Assembly: GCA_036850595.1 (NCBI GenBank)
Contig: CM072159.1
Location: forward strand, 29,246,280 to 29,310,279
DNA length: 64,000 nucleotides
DNA from: Rhyacichthys aspro
Lineage: Eukaryota > Chordata > Actinopteri > Gobiiformes > Rhyacichthyidae
Direction: 5' to 3'
Position 1 is the first letter of the stretch; each line of letters begins with the position of its first letter. The notes under the pieces were generated by a model, which saw only the letters and a list, made by a program, of their open reading frames with translations, made no database searches and had not been told where the DNA came from. A program made the position numbers and the translations under genes. Shown here piece by piece: positions 10,126 to 24,800 of this stretch.

Positions 10126-13100
10126 AGCTGAGCTGTGTAATATGTTTTTGAATAGTCAGTGTACAAGAATCCACTTGGTTCCATACAAACATAAATGTTG
10201 GAGTTTCATTGTGTCCTTAAGGTTATTCATTCTATGCATTCTTTCCAAACAAGCTGATGGGCATCTGGTGATGGTGGGCATGTAGGACAGAGTTTTTGAA
10301 GGTAAAACATGTACAAAACAAACTTATCTAAGGGGCTCTGTCACACAGACAGACCCTGCCTTGATCAGGAATCACACATAGTGATGTGATAGAGGGTTTA
10401 AATAAAATAGGAGTTAATTAGCATGTTCACAGTAACATGGTTGCCCAACAATCTCTGCTTTTAAATTAAAGTAAAAAATATTTTCTGGTGTCCTCTCCTT
10501 ATATCAAGTCAAAAAAGAGAGCTCAGCTAACAGAACGTCTACAGCAGTATGAGAGGCACCGATACTGCCCAGTACTGTCAGAATCTAGAAAAACACATGT
10601 GAAAAAACTGCACTGGACAAATCAGCAGCAGCACATACAGAGTTGTTTTTCACAGTGTTAACAATTAGCTCAGTAGGTTAGGTTGTTTGTCAGAGCCTGA
10701 TTTTATTTGCCATTTATAATTGAGGTAAATGAGCAACTGTCGTCAAGAACTTCTTGTATTAGTGGTCAGATGTAATTATCCTCAAAAACTGGCCAAATTA
10801 TAGCCACAATGACTTAGTCACTGATTACTCTCACAACCAAGCTTCATGATTTTAAACGGTGAGCTCAGAAATTCTGTTCTTTCCAAAAACAGCCTACCTC
10901 AGTTCCCACACAGTTCATTGCCCTTAAAATTGTGTAAGTTCTGACTGCATCCTGTGAGTCTCTACTCACATTTTTAGCTTCATCCAAAACTGATTACTTT
11001 TTTGCCTTATGCCTGAAATGTTTCATCTGTGAGTAAAAATAAGCAGTTGGTATCTCAGTCACACACTTACACATGCCTAATTAAGCTGCACTGGCTGCAT
11101 CCATGTAGGAGTGGAGACATATGGGCACTTGAGGACTTGATAAGACAGCACGGCCCTTAAATCTTCTCAGGGATTTACTTTGGAATGAAAGGATTGATTT
11201 ATAATCTTGGGAAAAGGGCAGACTTTTTGTTTTTTGCCTCTTGAAAATCATCTTGATATATGGAGCAGACGAGTAGAGACGTCAAAGGCAGCCATCACGT
11301 TCTTTTTTGAGCATGCTCACTGCAAATGATGCTTTATTAACGCCCTATTTGACAGGTGATCCATCTCAAAGTCCTTAGGAATATGCTTCTAATAAAATTA
11401 CCTGCATGTTAACTCTCTTTATAGTTGTAAATCAGTTCATTAGTGCGTGTGGGCAGAGTGAAGCTGATGGCCGCCTCATTAATCAATTTGAAAAGTTGAC
11501 TGCTTACAAGCACCCGAACCATTAGGTATAAAAAGCACTCTTCTAAATGATTGTGGACGTCAGTCTCAGTACATTGACATCTGTGTTGCTGTATGGGCGC
11601 CTGGTAATCCTCCATTGTCTCAGTGTCTGTGGGCTTTTGACATGCAAATACCCGGCAACTTGTCTTCATCAGAAGGCCTTCTGCTCAGACTCAAGACTAG
11701 AAAGAGGCCCCAATCCACTCCTACTGTGAAATCCTCATTAAATGTATCGGGGCATATGCCACATTGTTGTCTCTTTCAGCTGAAGTCTCATCCCTCGGGC
11801 TGGTTAATATCATCAATCACTGACACTTAATACCACCCCAGAAAGATTCCTCTGCTTTGGGGCTCTGTGATTTAAAGGTGTGCTGTTTAAGGCCAAAATG
11901 CAAAGACTGGCTGGTAGAGTCATACACAACAAAACCTTTTAAACCTGGCATTTTACGTAGCAATCTGAAGTCTCAGTGTGAATCTAAACACCTAATACTA
12001 ACAATATATTATCAGAACATGAGTTTTCAATCTCTAAAACACTTTGTTGTTCTACTTGCAGAGTGCAGCCAGCAGCCAATAGCTTTGTGGGACATGACTG
12101 TGACATCATTTTCACTGTAGCTTAATTAAATAAACACATACAGCCTAAATGCAACAGAATATTTTTGTTTTGTGCCTCTTTATGCTAACTGCAAATGTAG
12201 CACAATCTCTGAGTCTGTACCATTTTATTTACTCATAAAAGGACAGTCTCTGATTGTCACATTTATCAAATGCTAACAACAGTTTACTCTGGAGTTTGTC
12301 ACTCAAGAGGCACACAGGCAGTCACAGTGAATACTTGTATTATGTTACACGCTAACTTTGCTAAATACCCCCTCGAGTCCATGTTGCATTGTATTCTTAC
12401 TCAGAGACTGTATCATAATGTGCTCCAGTGGAAACATGTTTAAATTGTTCTCCTCTTCTTCATCTCTTAACTTTGGTAAAGAAGCATGTTTCTCTGAATG
12501 TTGAACTTTAGGTAACATGTGGTGGTCATTATGCAACAACTTGAAATGTGTAGCTCTGTGAAACAAGCATCAGAGGTGCTAGACTCTTCTAACAAGTGGG
12601 AAAGATGGACAAAAGTTTTCAAGTGGACACAAGTGAAATGAGCAGAAATGAAATACTTCAGAGTCTCTATTCGAATTTGTTAATATAATATACTGTCATA
12701 TCACTAATAGCATTGTCACAAGGGCAAGAAGTGACTACAACAAAGACAATTTAGATATGTTTCTATTAGAGCTTCAGAAAACAAGCCTGGAAGGATTACA
12801 TTTGAATAAGTTTGTGTCTGTGTTTTGTAAAAGTAAACCCTTGAGTTGAGGTAAAGATCATGACACCCAGATCTGTTTTGTGTCTTAATCAGAACAAAAG
12901 TGCCAGCGTGATGAGACTGTCAGTGGCGGCCGTTGTAGGTGACAAGTTGCCAGACAAAGAGGAAGAGCCAGATGGACCGAGGGCCCGATGGGCACAGATG
13001 GGGGGTGGGTGGCACCCACACAGGCTGCACAGGCTGGAGCGCTAACACCGAGACAAGACGAGAGCAGAGAGCACCCTGCACAAGTGATACTAGACTTCAC

Positions 13101-13383
13101 ACTAGTGTCTGTGCATGTGACCCTCTGACGGGACATCAGTATGCATGTGGTGCAAGAGAGAGACACATATGTTCATTCTGTTTGTGAGTTTGTGCTGCTC
13201 CTACACACCTCTCCCACACGAGCAACGAAAACTAACAAATACAACCTGTGATTCATCTTCCTGAAAAACCTGCACATTTCACTTCTTGAAATAACTCCTG
13301 GAGCCTCATGTTCTGCCTGTGCCTCTTCGTGAGCTTACTTCTTTTAGGAAAAAGGCAGAAACCATAAACTGAGTCAGTGACCT
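10126..13383. other. Intergenic DNA, no gene recognised
   Basis: Both strands show only short unrelated open frames (under 95 codons). No splice-bounded exon with family resemblance, RNA gene or clear transposon end was found. The part near 12900-13200 is more GC-rich, but it shows no recognisable coding signature. Confidence 0.55.
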
Positions 13384-14045
13384 GAGCTCACTTGTAGTCC
13401 ACTAGACCGAGTCCAGCTCACTTGTAGTCCACTAGACCGAGAGAGTCCAGCTCACCTGTAGTCCACTAGACCGAGTCCAGCTCACTTGTAGTCCACTAGA
13501 CCGAGTCCAGCTCACCTGTAGTCCACTAGACCGAGAGAGTCCAGCTCACCTGTAGTCCACTAGACCGAGAGTCCAGCTCACCTGTAGTCCACTAGACCGA
13601 GAGAGTCCAGCTCACCTGTAGTCCACTAGACCGAGAGAGTCCAGCTCACCTGTAGTCCACTAGACCGAGAGTCCAGCTCACCTGTAGTCCACTAGACCGA
13701 GAGAGTCCAGCTCACCTGTAGTCCACTAGACCGAGAGTCCAGCTCACTTGTAGTCCACTAGACCGAGAGAGTCCAGCTCACCTGTAGTCCACTAGACCGA
13801 GTCCAGCTCACCTGTAGTCCACTAGACCGAGTCCAGCTCACCTGTAGTCCACTAGACCGAGAGAGTCCAGCTCACCTGTAGTCCACTAGACCGAGAGTCC
13901 AGCTCACCTGTAGTCCACTAGACCGAGAGTCCAGCTCACCTGTAGTCCACTAGACCGAGAGTCCAGCTCACCTGTAGTCCACTAGACCGAGAGTCCAGCT
14001 CACCTGTAGTCCACTAGACCGAGAGTCCAGCTCACCTGTAGTCCT
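13384..14045. repeat. Minisatellite, about 21 copies of a 30-34 bp unit
   Basis: The unit is gtccagctcacctgtagtcc followed by actagaccgag. Unit length varies in steps of two bases (30, 32 or 34) because the spacer after accga carries zero, one or two extra GA dinucleotides. A cacctg/cacttg variant also alternates. The last copy breaks off at gtcctgtag (about 14045). The array is highly homogeneous, which suggests recent expansion. It is not CRISPR: the unit is continuous, without unique spacers. Confidence 0.97.
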
Positions 14046-17000
14046 GTAGTTTTTGGAGGTGCGTCAAATTAACTTTACCCAACACAACCAAATCCAACAA
14101 AGCGAAAGACTGCAACAGAGTAAACAAAAGAATTGAAAAGTAATGTCTCTGTACAAAGCTGTTTATTACAACAACAAGACAAGCTTGGTTTTAGGTAAAG
14201 GTCCAGTTTGTCTTCTCTTATTTACCGTTGTAGAAGAAGTGATGATTTCCCCGGTGACCAATCAACAGACAGCACTGAGGTGAGCTCCACTCTTTATGGT
14301 AAAAATGTATTATTTAGATTTGGCTGCAGAATATTGATACCATGATGTAAAAAAAATATATAAACTATAATTGTGTTGATAAAAGCAAAGCAGTGCTATG
14401 TTTAGTTTGTGCCGTGGCATATTATGGAGAATCTTTTTGCTCGTGCCGTGACTGCGTCTTTGTTTGTAGCTCTGGGAGTTGCAGGACACCTGGTTGCTTG
14501 CCCCTGAGGCCCCCTGCACGCTGTTACCCAGAGCAGAGCCTCCACTGGGACTTCCCACTGGCCTGGTTCAGCCTTCATTAGGAGCTGTGGCACTGCCAGA
14601 GACGCGTACCTGGCCGCCCCGACCGATGGGAACCTGCTGCCGTCACCGCACCTTCAAGGAACACATTGTTCTGGCTCCACGGGACGCCGCCTTTGAGCAC
14701 AGAGGGTAGTTAAAGAAAGACATAGAAAAGAATCAAGCCTCCCAACACATGAGACATACACATGTAGGTTCACACACCAAATAGATCCGTGAGATTAAAT
14801 AGAAAAACATCAGTCTGTCAGTCTGTTGCCAAGCTCCCAAAAAACATCAACAATCACAGCTCGGAGCAGGTGAAGCGAGGTGACTGCCTTGTTGTGCCAA
14901 GTCAGAACAATTCATCCCATCATGTCTAATTGTGACTGTGTGTGTGAGACGGGGCTGCAGCTGGAAAGGCACTGGAAAAATGTAAACAAAAACAGAGAGA
15001 GAAAGGTGAGAGGGATCATAGGGGATTGAAAGAGTGAGAGTGTGTGTTCATAAGGGGAACACGATAATAATCATTGTCGTCTTTTTACAAGCCTGTAATG
15101 TGATCAAAGGAATGGTTGACCTGCTGCTCAATGTGCCCTGTGGCTGTTGTCTGTTCCACCGGCCTGATGAGAGAGGCTTTTCTGCTGAGGAAACACGACA
15201 CTCTTGGAAAATGTAGCTCTAACTACATCCATCCTAGTTTAACACACACTGACGGCAGCCACAAAATCTCAGTCGCTCATTCTGTTCACATAATCGTAAT
15301 TAGCCTCACGATGAAGCAATGCACTGGAAACACACAGAGGTAATGATAGTGGGATTTAACGGCTGCCATAATAATGCATTTCACCATAATGGCATGTGAG
15401 AGCCAAATACCAATGGTCATACTGTGAAATTGTAGGCCTATTACTGATCATCAGTTTGGGATTGTACTCTCTCTTTAGCTCTTTAAACAGCAGGGCAAAA
15501 GCAATGAACAAAGTGGAAAAACCAGTGGGTAAAATGCTGATAAATAAACACAAACATGGAGCGTTAAAGACACAGTATTCTTGTTTTGGTGCATTTACTG
15601 ATAATAATATGTAATTCATTTCCCACATTGCAGAGCCTGAGCCATTTTTACTTAAAGTCTCGACACCTTTACTACCTCCTTGTCATCTGTAGATCACTTC
15701 AACCACTAACGCTGCCATTTTGGCCAATTTACGATGATTAGATTGAAGTCTTTGTTGGTTTTGGTAGTGTTCAAAAGCAACTGTGACACATACACTACTA
15801 TTACATATTTTCAACGTACTTTATTAACAGCTGATCAACTTCTTCTCCTCTCCTCCTTATTTTTCAACATTTTCTCATTTGTGTAATTGGTAAAGAACAC
15901 TTTGGTTCACTTCTTCCCTTTGGTTTGTTTATGTTGTCCACTTTCCATTCTCACCTCAATCGAACCGCACCAGGGCTCAGCTGATAATAAACACCAAGAT
16001 GGCGTCTTAAGGTCTCATTTTTTCACAGAAACAATACGCCCGTGAACCGTAAACATACTTTACGTGGCTTTAAGTTATTGTAAACAGTTTTCCTCAAATA
16101 CAAGAAAGAAAATGCATTCTGTACATTTAATAAAATAGCCCGTATATATGATACTACACTGCCAGCAGATATAAAATGAATGAATAATGTTTTTCAAAGC
16201 AAAGGATGGTGTGATTTATGGTAAAGAGTAACACTGGCTGTGTTGTGGTTGTAACCTGGTCTGATTAGCACACATACCTGAACTGTTGGGGATTTGTTGC
16301 TGTACTTTTGCTGAGGAGCGCTCACATGGTGCTCAGGTTTCCTTCCCAGCGTCCTCAGACATGTAGGTCAGGTGCAGCGGAGTGAGGAGTCGACCCTGTG
16401 GTTCATAAACGGTGGGAAAGGCTCCAACCCCCTTTGACCTCATAATAAACAGGTGAATCAGGCCAATGAGAGCATGATCCCAAGAGTGAGAGCAAAAAGT
16501 GTTGTGTCTTTGATGCAGACCTTTTGTTTTTGAGCATTGGTTAGCAAAGATAGCACTCATTTTGTATAGAAAGAGAGTGACTGGTTTCCATCACTTTTCT
16601 TTTGTGCTGAGGTGTCTCTTTGCTCCATTGTGGCTCTGTGGTGTCAGCTGCCCTTTCATTACCTGTAAACAATGGGGGTTTCAAAGTTCACATAGTTTAA
16701 AACTGCTGTAAACTATATTTTTATATTAACAAAGGCTCAAATTACTATGTGTGATGTGAAAGTATGTAAACTGTTTTCGCATAAAAACTCGGGCCTACAC
16801 TGGTCTATAGGCCTCAGTTATGATTTTTAGACTGCATCAGTATTAACACTACTTATATTTGTAACTAATTTTAATAAAGACTGAAGGGTTGCCAGGTTGA
16901 ACCTTTATTCAATGGTTTGGCAACTGGGTCAGAGCATCTCAAAAGCTTGAGCTCTGGTGGCATGTTCCTGGTCTGCAGAGGTCAGTATCTATAAAAGTGG

Positions 17001-18334
17001 TCCAGGGGTGACACGGTCAGGGGTCAGAGGTCACTGATGCACATGGGAAGAGAAGACGTGTGTGTTTTTTGTTTACTAAATTGAAGCTGAAATTTAAAAC
17101 AACATATTTATTGTTATGTTATTTTGTTGGAAACCCATTCATAAAGCACTTAAATGTTGAAAATATTACTTATTTAATGAGATCTTGAGATCAGTCTTGA
17201 GAGCACTTTTTAAAGGTCTCAGACTCTTTTTTTTTGTCTTGCTTTAGGACGTTTCATTCTTGGGATTGGATGAAAACATTGGAATCTTCTTCCCCAAACA
17301 CTAACCCCTCCATGACTTGTCCTGAACTTGGTCTCAAACTGAACTTGAAGTGTTTACATTTTTTAACTTTTCCAATGAATAATTACGATCTTGCTCTTTC
17401 TTTCTGGTCTAAATGGCATGCATTTATTTAGTGCTTTTATTTACCTTTTTGGGCACGAAAAAGCACTGTGGCACTGAAGGCAAGGTGTTATTGGACGACC
17501 TGCTTTATCCTTGAATTATTCTCTCAAGGATATTTACGCACTAAGGAATAAAGAAAATGCAATGCACATGGTGGAAAAGCTCTTAATATGTGACTAAACA
17601 ATAATAATATTTTATAAACATAGACATTAGATTCTTATGTAAGTGAAGGTTGTTTATTTCAAATTTCTAGCTGCTTCTTATTGCAACCCCGTTTATGCTC
17701 TCACAAGGTTGAGGCTGTGAGAACGATGGTGCTTTCATCTTTGGGGGCTGTCAGTGAAAACGCCACATCTCCTGCACGATGATGATTAAAGGCCATGTGT
17801 CAGCCGCAGGTATGCAACGACCACTTCACTGATCTCCGGCCCGCTCGCGCTCCCAGGAATGTATGGGAGCCGCTCGAAAAAAGGAGAAACTAGCAGTGTG
17901 TGGGGAAATGAACGCCTCCTCCAATCTCCTCTCCACAGAAACTACACCAAGCTGCACTTTCTCCGCTCGCTAACCATGAGAATCTGTGACCTGGGAGGAG
18001 CCTGGGAATTAGTGGGAACAAAGAGCGCAGAATTATGGGTTTGTTTTGCTTTCTAAGGATGTAACGTGCTGAGAAATGAAACTGAGCGCTTTTCATGATG
18101 TCGGGTATAACTAAAGTACAGACTGTTTTGATTACTGAGGAAACATTTATCGTGAGCCCACAACCTGCTGACTTTCACACCAGAGTTCAATGGGCTCACT
18201 TTACCTCAAATACATTCCACACTGCATTTTTCTGCTGACAAAGAGGAGGGTTCAGACATGTAGTGAACTGTACTTCTGAAGTCACTCTATGACAGCAGCA
18301 CTATGCAAATTTTACCATCAATTATAGAGTTGAA
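14046..18334. other. Intergenic DNA, no gene recognised
   Basis: No gene is supported. A GC-richer island at about 14470-14710 has overlapping open frames of 60-76 codons without family resemblance or good splice borders. Another GC-rich patch is at 17815-18010. Either could be conserved regulatory DNA, but nothing in the sequence proves it. Confidence 0.5.
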
Positions 18335-18836
18335 AAACACACATGTCAAACTCAAGGCCCGGAGGCCAAATGCGGCAGTTTGCAATATTTTTTGTGGCCC
18401 TCCAATACATTTAGTAGGTGATATTTTTGGCACTTTACATTGGATTAGAAGGTTTTAAATAAGTTTGAACTAAACTAAAACCTGTTCAAATGCAATTAAA
18501 GCTGTTAACATCCAACAAAAACTTGCTCAAATTCAAATTAAAGCTGTTCAGATCCAACAAAAACCTGTTCAAATTCAACTAAAACTTATTCAAATTCAAA
18601 TAAAACCTGTTGAAATCCAACTAAAATCTGGTAAAATATGATCAAAACCTGTTCAAATCAAATTAAACCTGTTCTAATCTGACTAAAACCTGTTTAAAAG
18701 GAGGAAATCAATGTTAACAACTCAAATGAAAAATAAAAAAGTTTCTAATAAAAGCTTCCAATGTCACATCTTTGGCCCCTGAAAGGTTTCCTTTTAACAA
18801 TCACAGCCCCTCACTACTTTGAGTTTACACCACTGC
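18335..18836. mobile_element. hAT-like non-autonomous element (MITE) with internal tandem repeat
   Basis: The left end reads acatgtcaaactcaaggccc (18341-18360), and the right end reads tttgagtttacaccac near 18818-18833, forming imperfect terminal inverted repeats. The phrases caaggcccggaggccaaat and tttgtggccctccaat match a repeat type widespread in vertebrates. The middle (about 18470-18700) is a degenerate array of roughly 20-base units based on acctgttcaaatccaactaa. There is no coding capacity. The superfamily assignment rests on end resemblance only. Confidence 0.6.
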
Positions 18837-21800
18837 CTTAAAATATAAAGTCTTCAGGTCATTTTCATGTTTCCCTGACATGTTAGACATAGGAGCACCT
18901 TCACCTTTCTAGCCTCTTTTCTGCTTACCTTTTACCTTTCACTGTGTGATATTCCTGTTTGTAGTTGAGAGATGAATTGAGATGGTTCAAAACAGATCCG
19001 TAATAGGACAGCTCCAAATTACATCAATAGCATACTTTATACATTTAGCATCTATTCACCCATTCTCTCTTTCAGACACATTTACCACAGTTGCAAGTGG
19101 GTTTCAATGTGAAAAAGAGGAGTCAGCATTGAACCAACAACCTACAGGGCTTCACTTTCTCCAATGGACTCCTGCTGTACCTGATCAGTCTTAAGATCAT
19201 TCATAATTTTGGCCAGTTGCATATTAATAATGTCTGTTGAAGACAAGAAGGGTGTTGCCATTACGTAGCATGCTCTTGATGTGTCACCTGTTGAGCATAA
19301 ATGGGGCATAAGGCTGACGGAGACAGGAGGAAATGTACAGAAACAGACACTATGTAATTATATATCAGTCACATGCATGCCACACACATGTTGCCAGATT
19401 AACACAACTCTATACATCTCTTTTTCTTTGCAAAAGATGCAACCTGAAATGTAATAATGCCATGTGAGTCTGAAGCAGGGCAGCTACACAAAGTCCTTTT
19501 GTCAATTCAAACCCTGAAAATGTCTAGTGTTGCATTAAAACTGTACACAGCATCTTATCGACTCAAGGCACAGCTTTTATTTCCCATTGTTTCCAACTGT
19601 TTCATTGAACGTGTGTCATTCCTGTAAACACCCGAAGTACTGACCAAACAAAAGAACAAGCACTTTTTCTTCTGTGTTACATCCATTGTGATTGTATAAG
19701 TTTACCTATGAATTTATATATAATAATAATACATGGTGAGAGCATGAGTTTTGGGAGAACACAGGAAACTGCTTTTATATTATATCTGGGCCTTTTTGAT
19801 TTTAAGTATGTTTTTGTAATAACTACATGTTGCCATTGTCTGGTGGTGATTAGCGTCTCAGGCTGGCGCTGAGATCAAGGTGACTGTGTTCACCTGAGCG
19901 TGAAAGCCCAAGTGTGGCTCAGCATTTTGCATCCGTCTTCCTCTGTTCTTCTTCTAAAAACAGTCCATCATCCTCATCATGGAACAACTGTGGAACAGCG
20001 TGACCCCAGCGCTGAGCCAACTCGTCACGAACCAAACCCCCGACGGAGCCCGGACTGTGACGTACTTCACCTACTGCTGCATTTCCCTTTCTGTCTAAAA
20101 TGAGCTGCATTTGATCTAATCTTGTTATTTGTGCTCTGTTAGGCAGATGACACATAAAAACTGACTAAGTAATGTTTTTTTTTGTGTGTGGTAAAGAACA
20201 TAAAGTCCCTTTGAATCAGTTACATCGAAATGTTGTGGATATGTTCCGACCCTAAGGGATTATAAATGCAATCAGTTGTTTTGTTCTGAGAAGTGGTGCT
20301 GACTGATGCTCGGGAACATGAACAAACAGGTTTTTTTGAAGTTGAAGTACACAAACAAAATTGACATAAGGGTCATTTTGAATCCATACAATTTCACTTT
20401 CCAGATAGCGTCCTTGTTTTGCTGCGCCGCTGTCCTCCTTGTGACCCCTCGTCCTCAGCTTCCATCCCTGCCTTTTTTTTTTCCCTTATAACCTTCAGCA
20501 CACACCCCCTCGGCCCCTCCTCCATCTTGTTTACCTGGAGCTGCGTAGCCACGGCGATGGCCACGGTTGTCACAGTGATCATGTTACAACTAGGACAGCC
20601 AGTTCCGAGAAAGTGGAAACAAGGGACTCCCGATAATAAGCCACCATTGTTCCCAAAAGGCCCTCTCTCCACTCACTCTCGGTGTGTATGTGCCACATTC
20701 CCATAACAGAAATGCATACGCTCACAACAGATACTACAACACACGCGATACATAAACAAGAAAAAAAACATCAGTCACATACTGTACATAAACAAGTGTA
20801 TAGTTTCAGATAATGCGTGGAGTTTATTATCAAAACAAAACATACTCTAGTGACAGGCTAATTTAGAAGGACAATTTTAAGTCTGCACAGGTAATCATAA
20901 ACTTTCACGATGATGTATTCCTTTCAAACCACGTTTTTCAAATAAAAGATGACAAATATTCTAAACATGCCAGATGGACATTACTTTGGCAAAGTCAATG
21001 CAGTCACGGTTTCAGCTGTGAAGAGTTTTAGTGCTAAAAAGTGAGTCCAATTATTCATTTCTTTGGACAGGTGTAACATCTACAGGTTAACACAGGGTTT
21101 GGGCCTGATTTACGTTGAGCACTTATCACTTTTTTCACTTTTCAGCTCTTACTCTGGACCGAATGATATGAAACAGCTTTTGAAAATACAGCATGTAGCG
21201 TCTTTGTTCTGCTGTCTGCAACATTACACAAAAATAATGGAACTATATACATATACTACAACTTCAAGACACTGATAGATGCTTATTGTGTCCCAGGCCC
21301 ATAGGTGATGATGTTTCAGCTCATAGGTTCAGCGTGGTAGATGGGAAATGAAACTCACCAACGGCACTAAAGATGTTTTTGGTTAAGGTCTGTAGATGGT
21401 CATTGGAGCAGATAAGAAGTGAAGCTCATTGAAAACAGAGATAACTCGGTGCTTAGGCCTCATCTGGAAGTAATGTGATAAGCATAAAGTAATGAGGAAA
21501 TAGGGTGTTGCAGACCTGGAGCTTATTGGTGGTGTTGATGAAGACGAGCTTCTTAATGAGAGTAAGGCCTTAGCTGAGGTTGAGATGACATTGGCAGCTG
21601 TTTGAGGAGGTGATGGGATTAAGAACAGAGCCCAGTATTAATCATTTGTTGTAAGATACTGACATAAGGTCACTGTCAGCTTGAGTGAAACAAAAAGTCA
21701 AACAAACCAGGCTATGATCCAATTTATTTGTATCATTAGGGTTCATAAAGGGGTTTGGCAGCCCTCCTTTCTCAACATTGGACTCATTTATGTGCAATAT

Positions 21801-24800
21801 GTATCAGAATATGATAATCCAGTGGTGACATCTGGGCATTAGAAGTGTGGGAAATGAACTTCGGCAAGTACATAAAAATAAATTAACATAATAAATCATT
21901 TTTGCTGTTGTTTTTATAGAAAGGTACCAAATGAATCTGGTTAGGGGAAAGAAGTAATGTGCAATAGGATATGATAAATTGACTATGAGTATGTGTTTAG
22001 ACCAAAGCACAGCCGTTTTCTAAACCCAAACCATTGTGACTAACCCTGTCAAAGCTCTGGATTTAGTCCTCTCACCATGAACCCCACCTGCTTATTAAAG
22101 AGGATATAAAGACGTAAAGGACTCATTGTTAGTGGAGGACGCATGGCATACTCATTAAAACTAACTTTTATTTCTGTTGAAACTAAGCAACGTGGCCAGC
22201 AGACTTACTTAACGGAGAGTGTCATTTCTTAAATAAATAAGTGCATTAAAGCCACTGTAGAGAAGGATATTTCACAAGGAAGATATTTGTAATAGTGAAA
22301 CGTTTTGGTTGAATAGATACTGAAGCATCCTGCCACCTCAGACAAACTGCCCCTGTGTGTTATAAAGCAGCAGATAAACCACAATGGCCAGAGCAGATTG
22401 TCGTGCTGCGTAGAAAAGAAGACGCTGCTGTCTCCACTGCAGCCCAGAAAGAATTCCCACAAGCTTTTTTTCTGCAGCAGAGCATACCACAGGAAGCCAA
22501 GACATGACGCTTTAGTTTTATTGGAAGTCAGTGAGTGCACTGCAGTATAACCTGCAGTGGGAACTCAGGGGCTGGCCACACAGAAGTAGGTCACATCCAG
22601 CATCACAACAGCAAAGTAAAAATATGGCCACTGATTGCGGCCTAGTTTCTGCCTCATTTCTGCAACCTTGCTGTTTTCTAAAGTTATATGACACACAAAA
22701 GGGACTTGACACAGAAAAGCTTTGTTTTGGACTCTCCCTTTTAATGTGTTTCAATAAATCTTTCATGCAATAGTTGATGTAATAGCATTACATGTGAAAA
22801 GATGGATAACTCTTTTCACAAATAGGAAAACATAAGTGGATTACTGTGATGTAGGGGGCTGTTGGGAAACTAACAAAAAATTCAGAGAGGCTGCAAAACA
22901 TATCAATAAAAGAGGTGAAAACAGCGGGAAAGCCATTCATAACTAAAAAACCAATGAACAATCTTTCACAACATCGACATAAACATAAGTCGACCCAAAA
23001 CAAAGCCTGAGGGGCAGGAGAGAGGCACATGAGTGGATTCCCAGAAATAAAGAAAAGCAACAGCGTATAACTGTGAGACTGTCAACATCAAACCCTTCAT
23101 GGGAATCACATCCTTTTGTCACAGGGTATGAATCTTACTTTGGAAGCAGGAGGTCCCATGTTGAAATAATTTTCAACTTTGACAGTAACAAAAAGTGTGG
23201 GGCCACCCATCGCTCCTTTGTGCCTCACCAGCTCAGATTTGTTTGTTACTGTGATGAGTTTAAGGAGTTAGAAATCCAAATAAAAGACAAAGCATAAAGT
23301 CTAAATTACCTTTTCTAGCTACTTCTAATATTGGCTTGGGAGCCTAAAGCCTGAGTGGAATATAGTGTAAATGCTTGAATTAAAGACTGCCGTTACAGTG
23401 GAGCAGCCTGCATTAAATAAAATCCCAATTATGCATTAAAAACAAGTTTAAAAGCACATCCCTGAAGCTAACAGCTAGGCTAGTGGAAGGTTCATTCAAC
23501 AGTTCATTTGTCTGTTTTTTTCTCTCTAATGTTATTAAATAGAGCAATAATGTGCAGATGGAACAGCAGAAAAATGTAATAGAGTCGAAATAATATTCAA
23601 TCTTCTTTCCTTGACTTAAAATGAGCTAAAGAAGTAGATAGCGATTTTCATTCTGTTTGGAGCGGTGCCTGTACAGTCAAACTTAAAATAACAGGCTGCA
23701 CACCACCATCAGCTGTTGCTAAAAACAAAGCAGGGTAAGAAAAGGCAGAGAAACACAAGAGCACTCTGGAAGAGGAGCGGAGAACAGTGATGTGGGTGTT
23801 TCCGTGCTCAGGTAGATGGCAAAGGTCCCACAGGAACCAGTTACTCAACAGTGGAAGACTGTGCCAAAACTGGAGAAACTTCCTGAAGTTTTGTTTGTTA
23901 CAGAGAAGAGCAGAACAGGAATCAAATGGAGCATTACACGAGCGACTGGAGCGCTTTGAGCCAATAGTGGGAATCTCACATCAGAGCATTGTTTCTGCTT
24001 CAGTGACTGTTGTGCTATATTTCTGATTTAGGTCCAGCAAATTAGAGCCACTGTTTTGCAAGTCTATCCTGTTTGTGTTGTTATCTTTAAAACAAATCCA
24101 TGCACGGTTCTGTACGTTTAGAAATATCTGTGTGCGACATATGCTGCATCGTTTTTCAGCATCACATATCCAGTGCACTGTGGTGTTTGTATGCCAGCTC
24201 ATTCATGCATATGTTTGCCATCTCTATTGACTATCACTGAGGCAGCCATGATGTCACCAGCCAAGCTCAACCAATATAAAGTGCAATATATAAAGCTACT
24301 CTATGAAAGGTCATGGGTATCAAGTGGCCGTCTGTTTTTGTGCCTTATCTATTTTTGGCCTGTGCCATTGTGCATAAACAATGCAGTTAAACTGGGCTTG
24401 CGTAAAATGTGTGTTGACAGAGGAACGTGTTACAGGTAAAAAATGCACTTCCACTAGAGGTGCAATTATACACTCTGACATTTAAGAGCAAAACAAACAC
24501 CGTTCCATGATGTCATCGGTGTCCACAGAGGAGCAGCTCACTCTGGGACTGGACAACACTGACCTCAACAACACACACTTAATATGAGTTCATGTTGGAT
24601 GCAGCCATAAAGAGGAGTAAAACTGATCTGACTCATTATGAAGATTAATGCTTTTCTCTTAGTTTACACGGCCAATTTAATAATGACGTTATACACACTT
24701 GAATGAACTGAGAAGCGGCATAAATGCTGCTAAAAGCTACCCATTACCATACTTCTGCAACTTGCTGATATGAGAAATATGAACTTTTTCACAAGACGCA

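Noticed and set aside
13384..14045. CRISPR-like regular repeat array
   Set aside because: The units are contiguous with only GA-dinucleotide differences. There are no unique spacers, and the host is a vertebrate.
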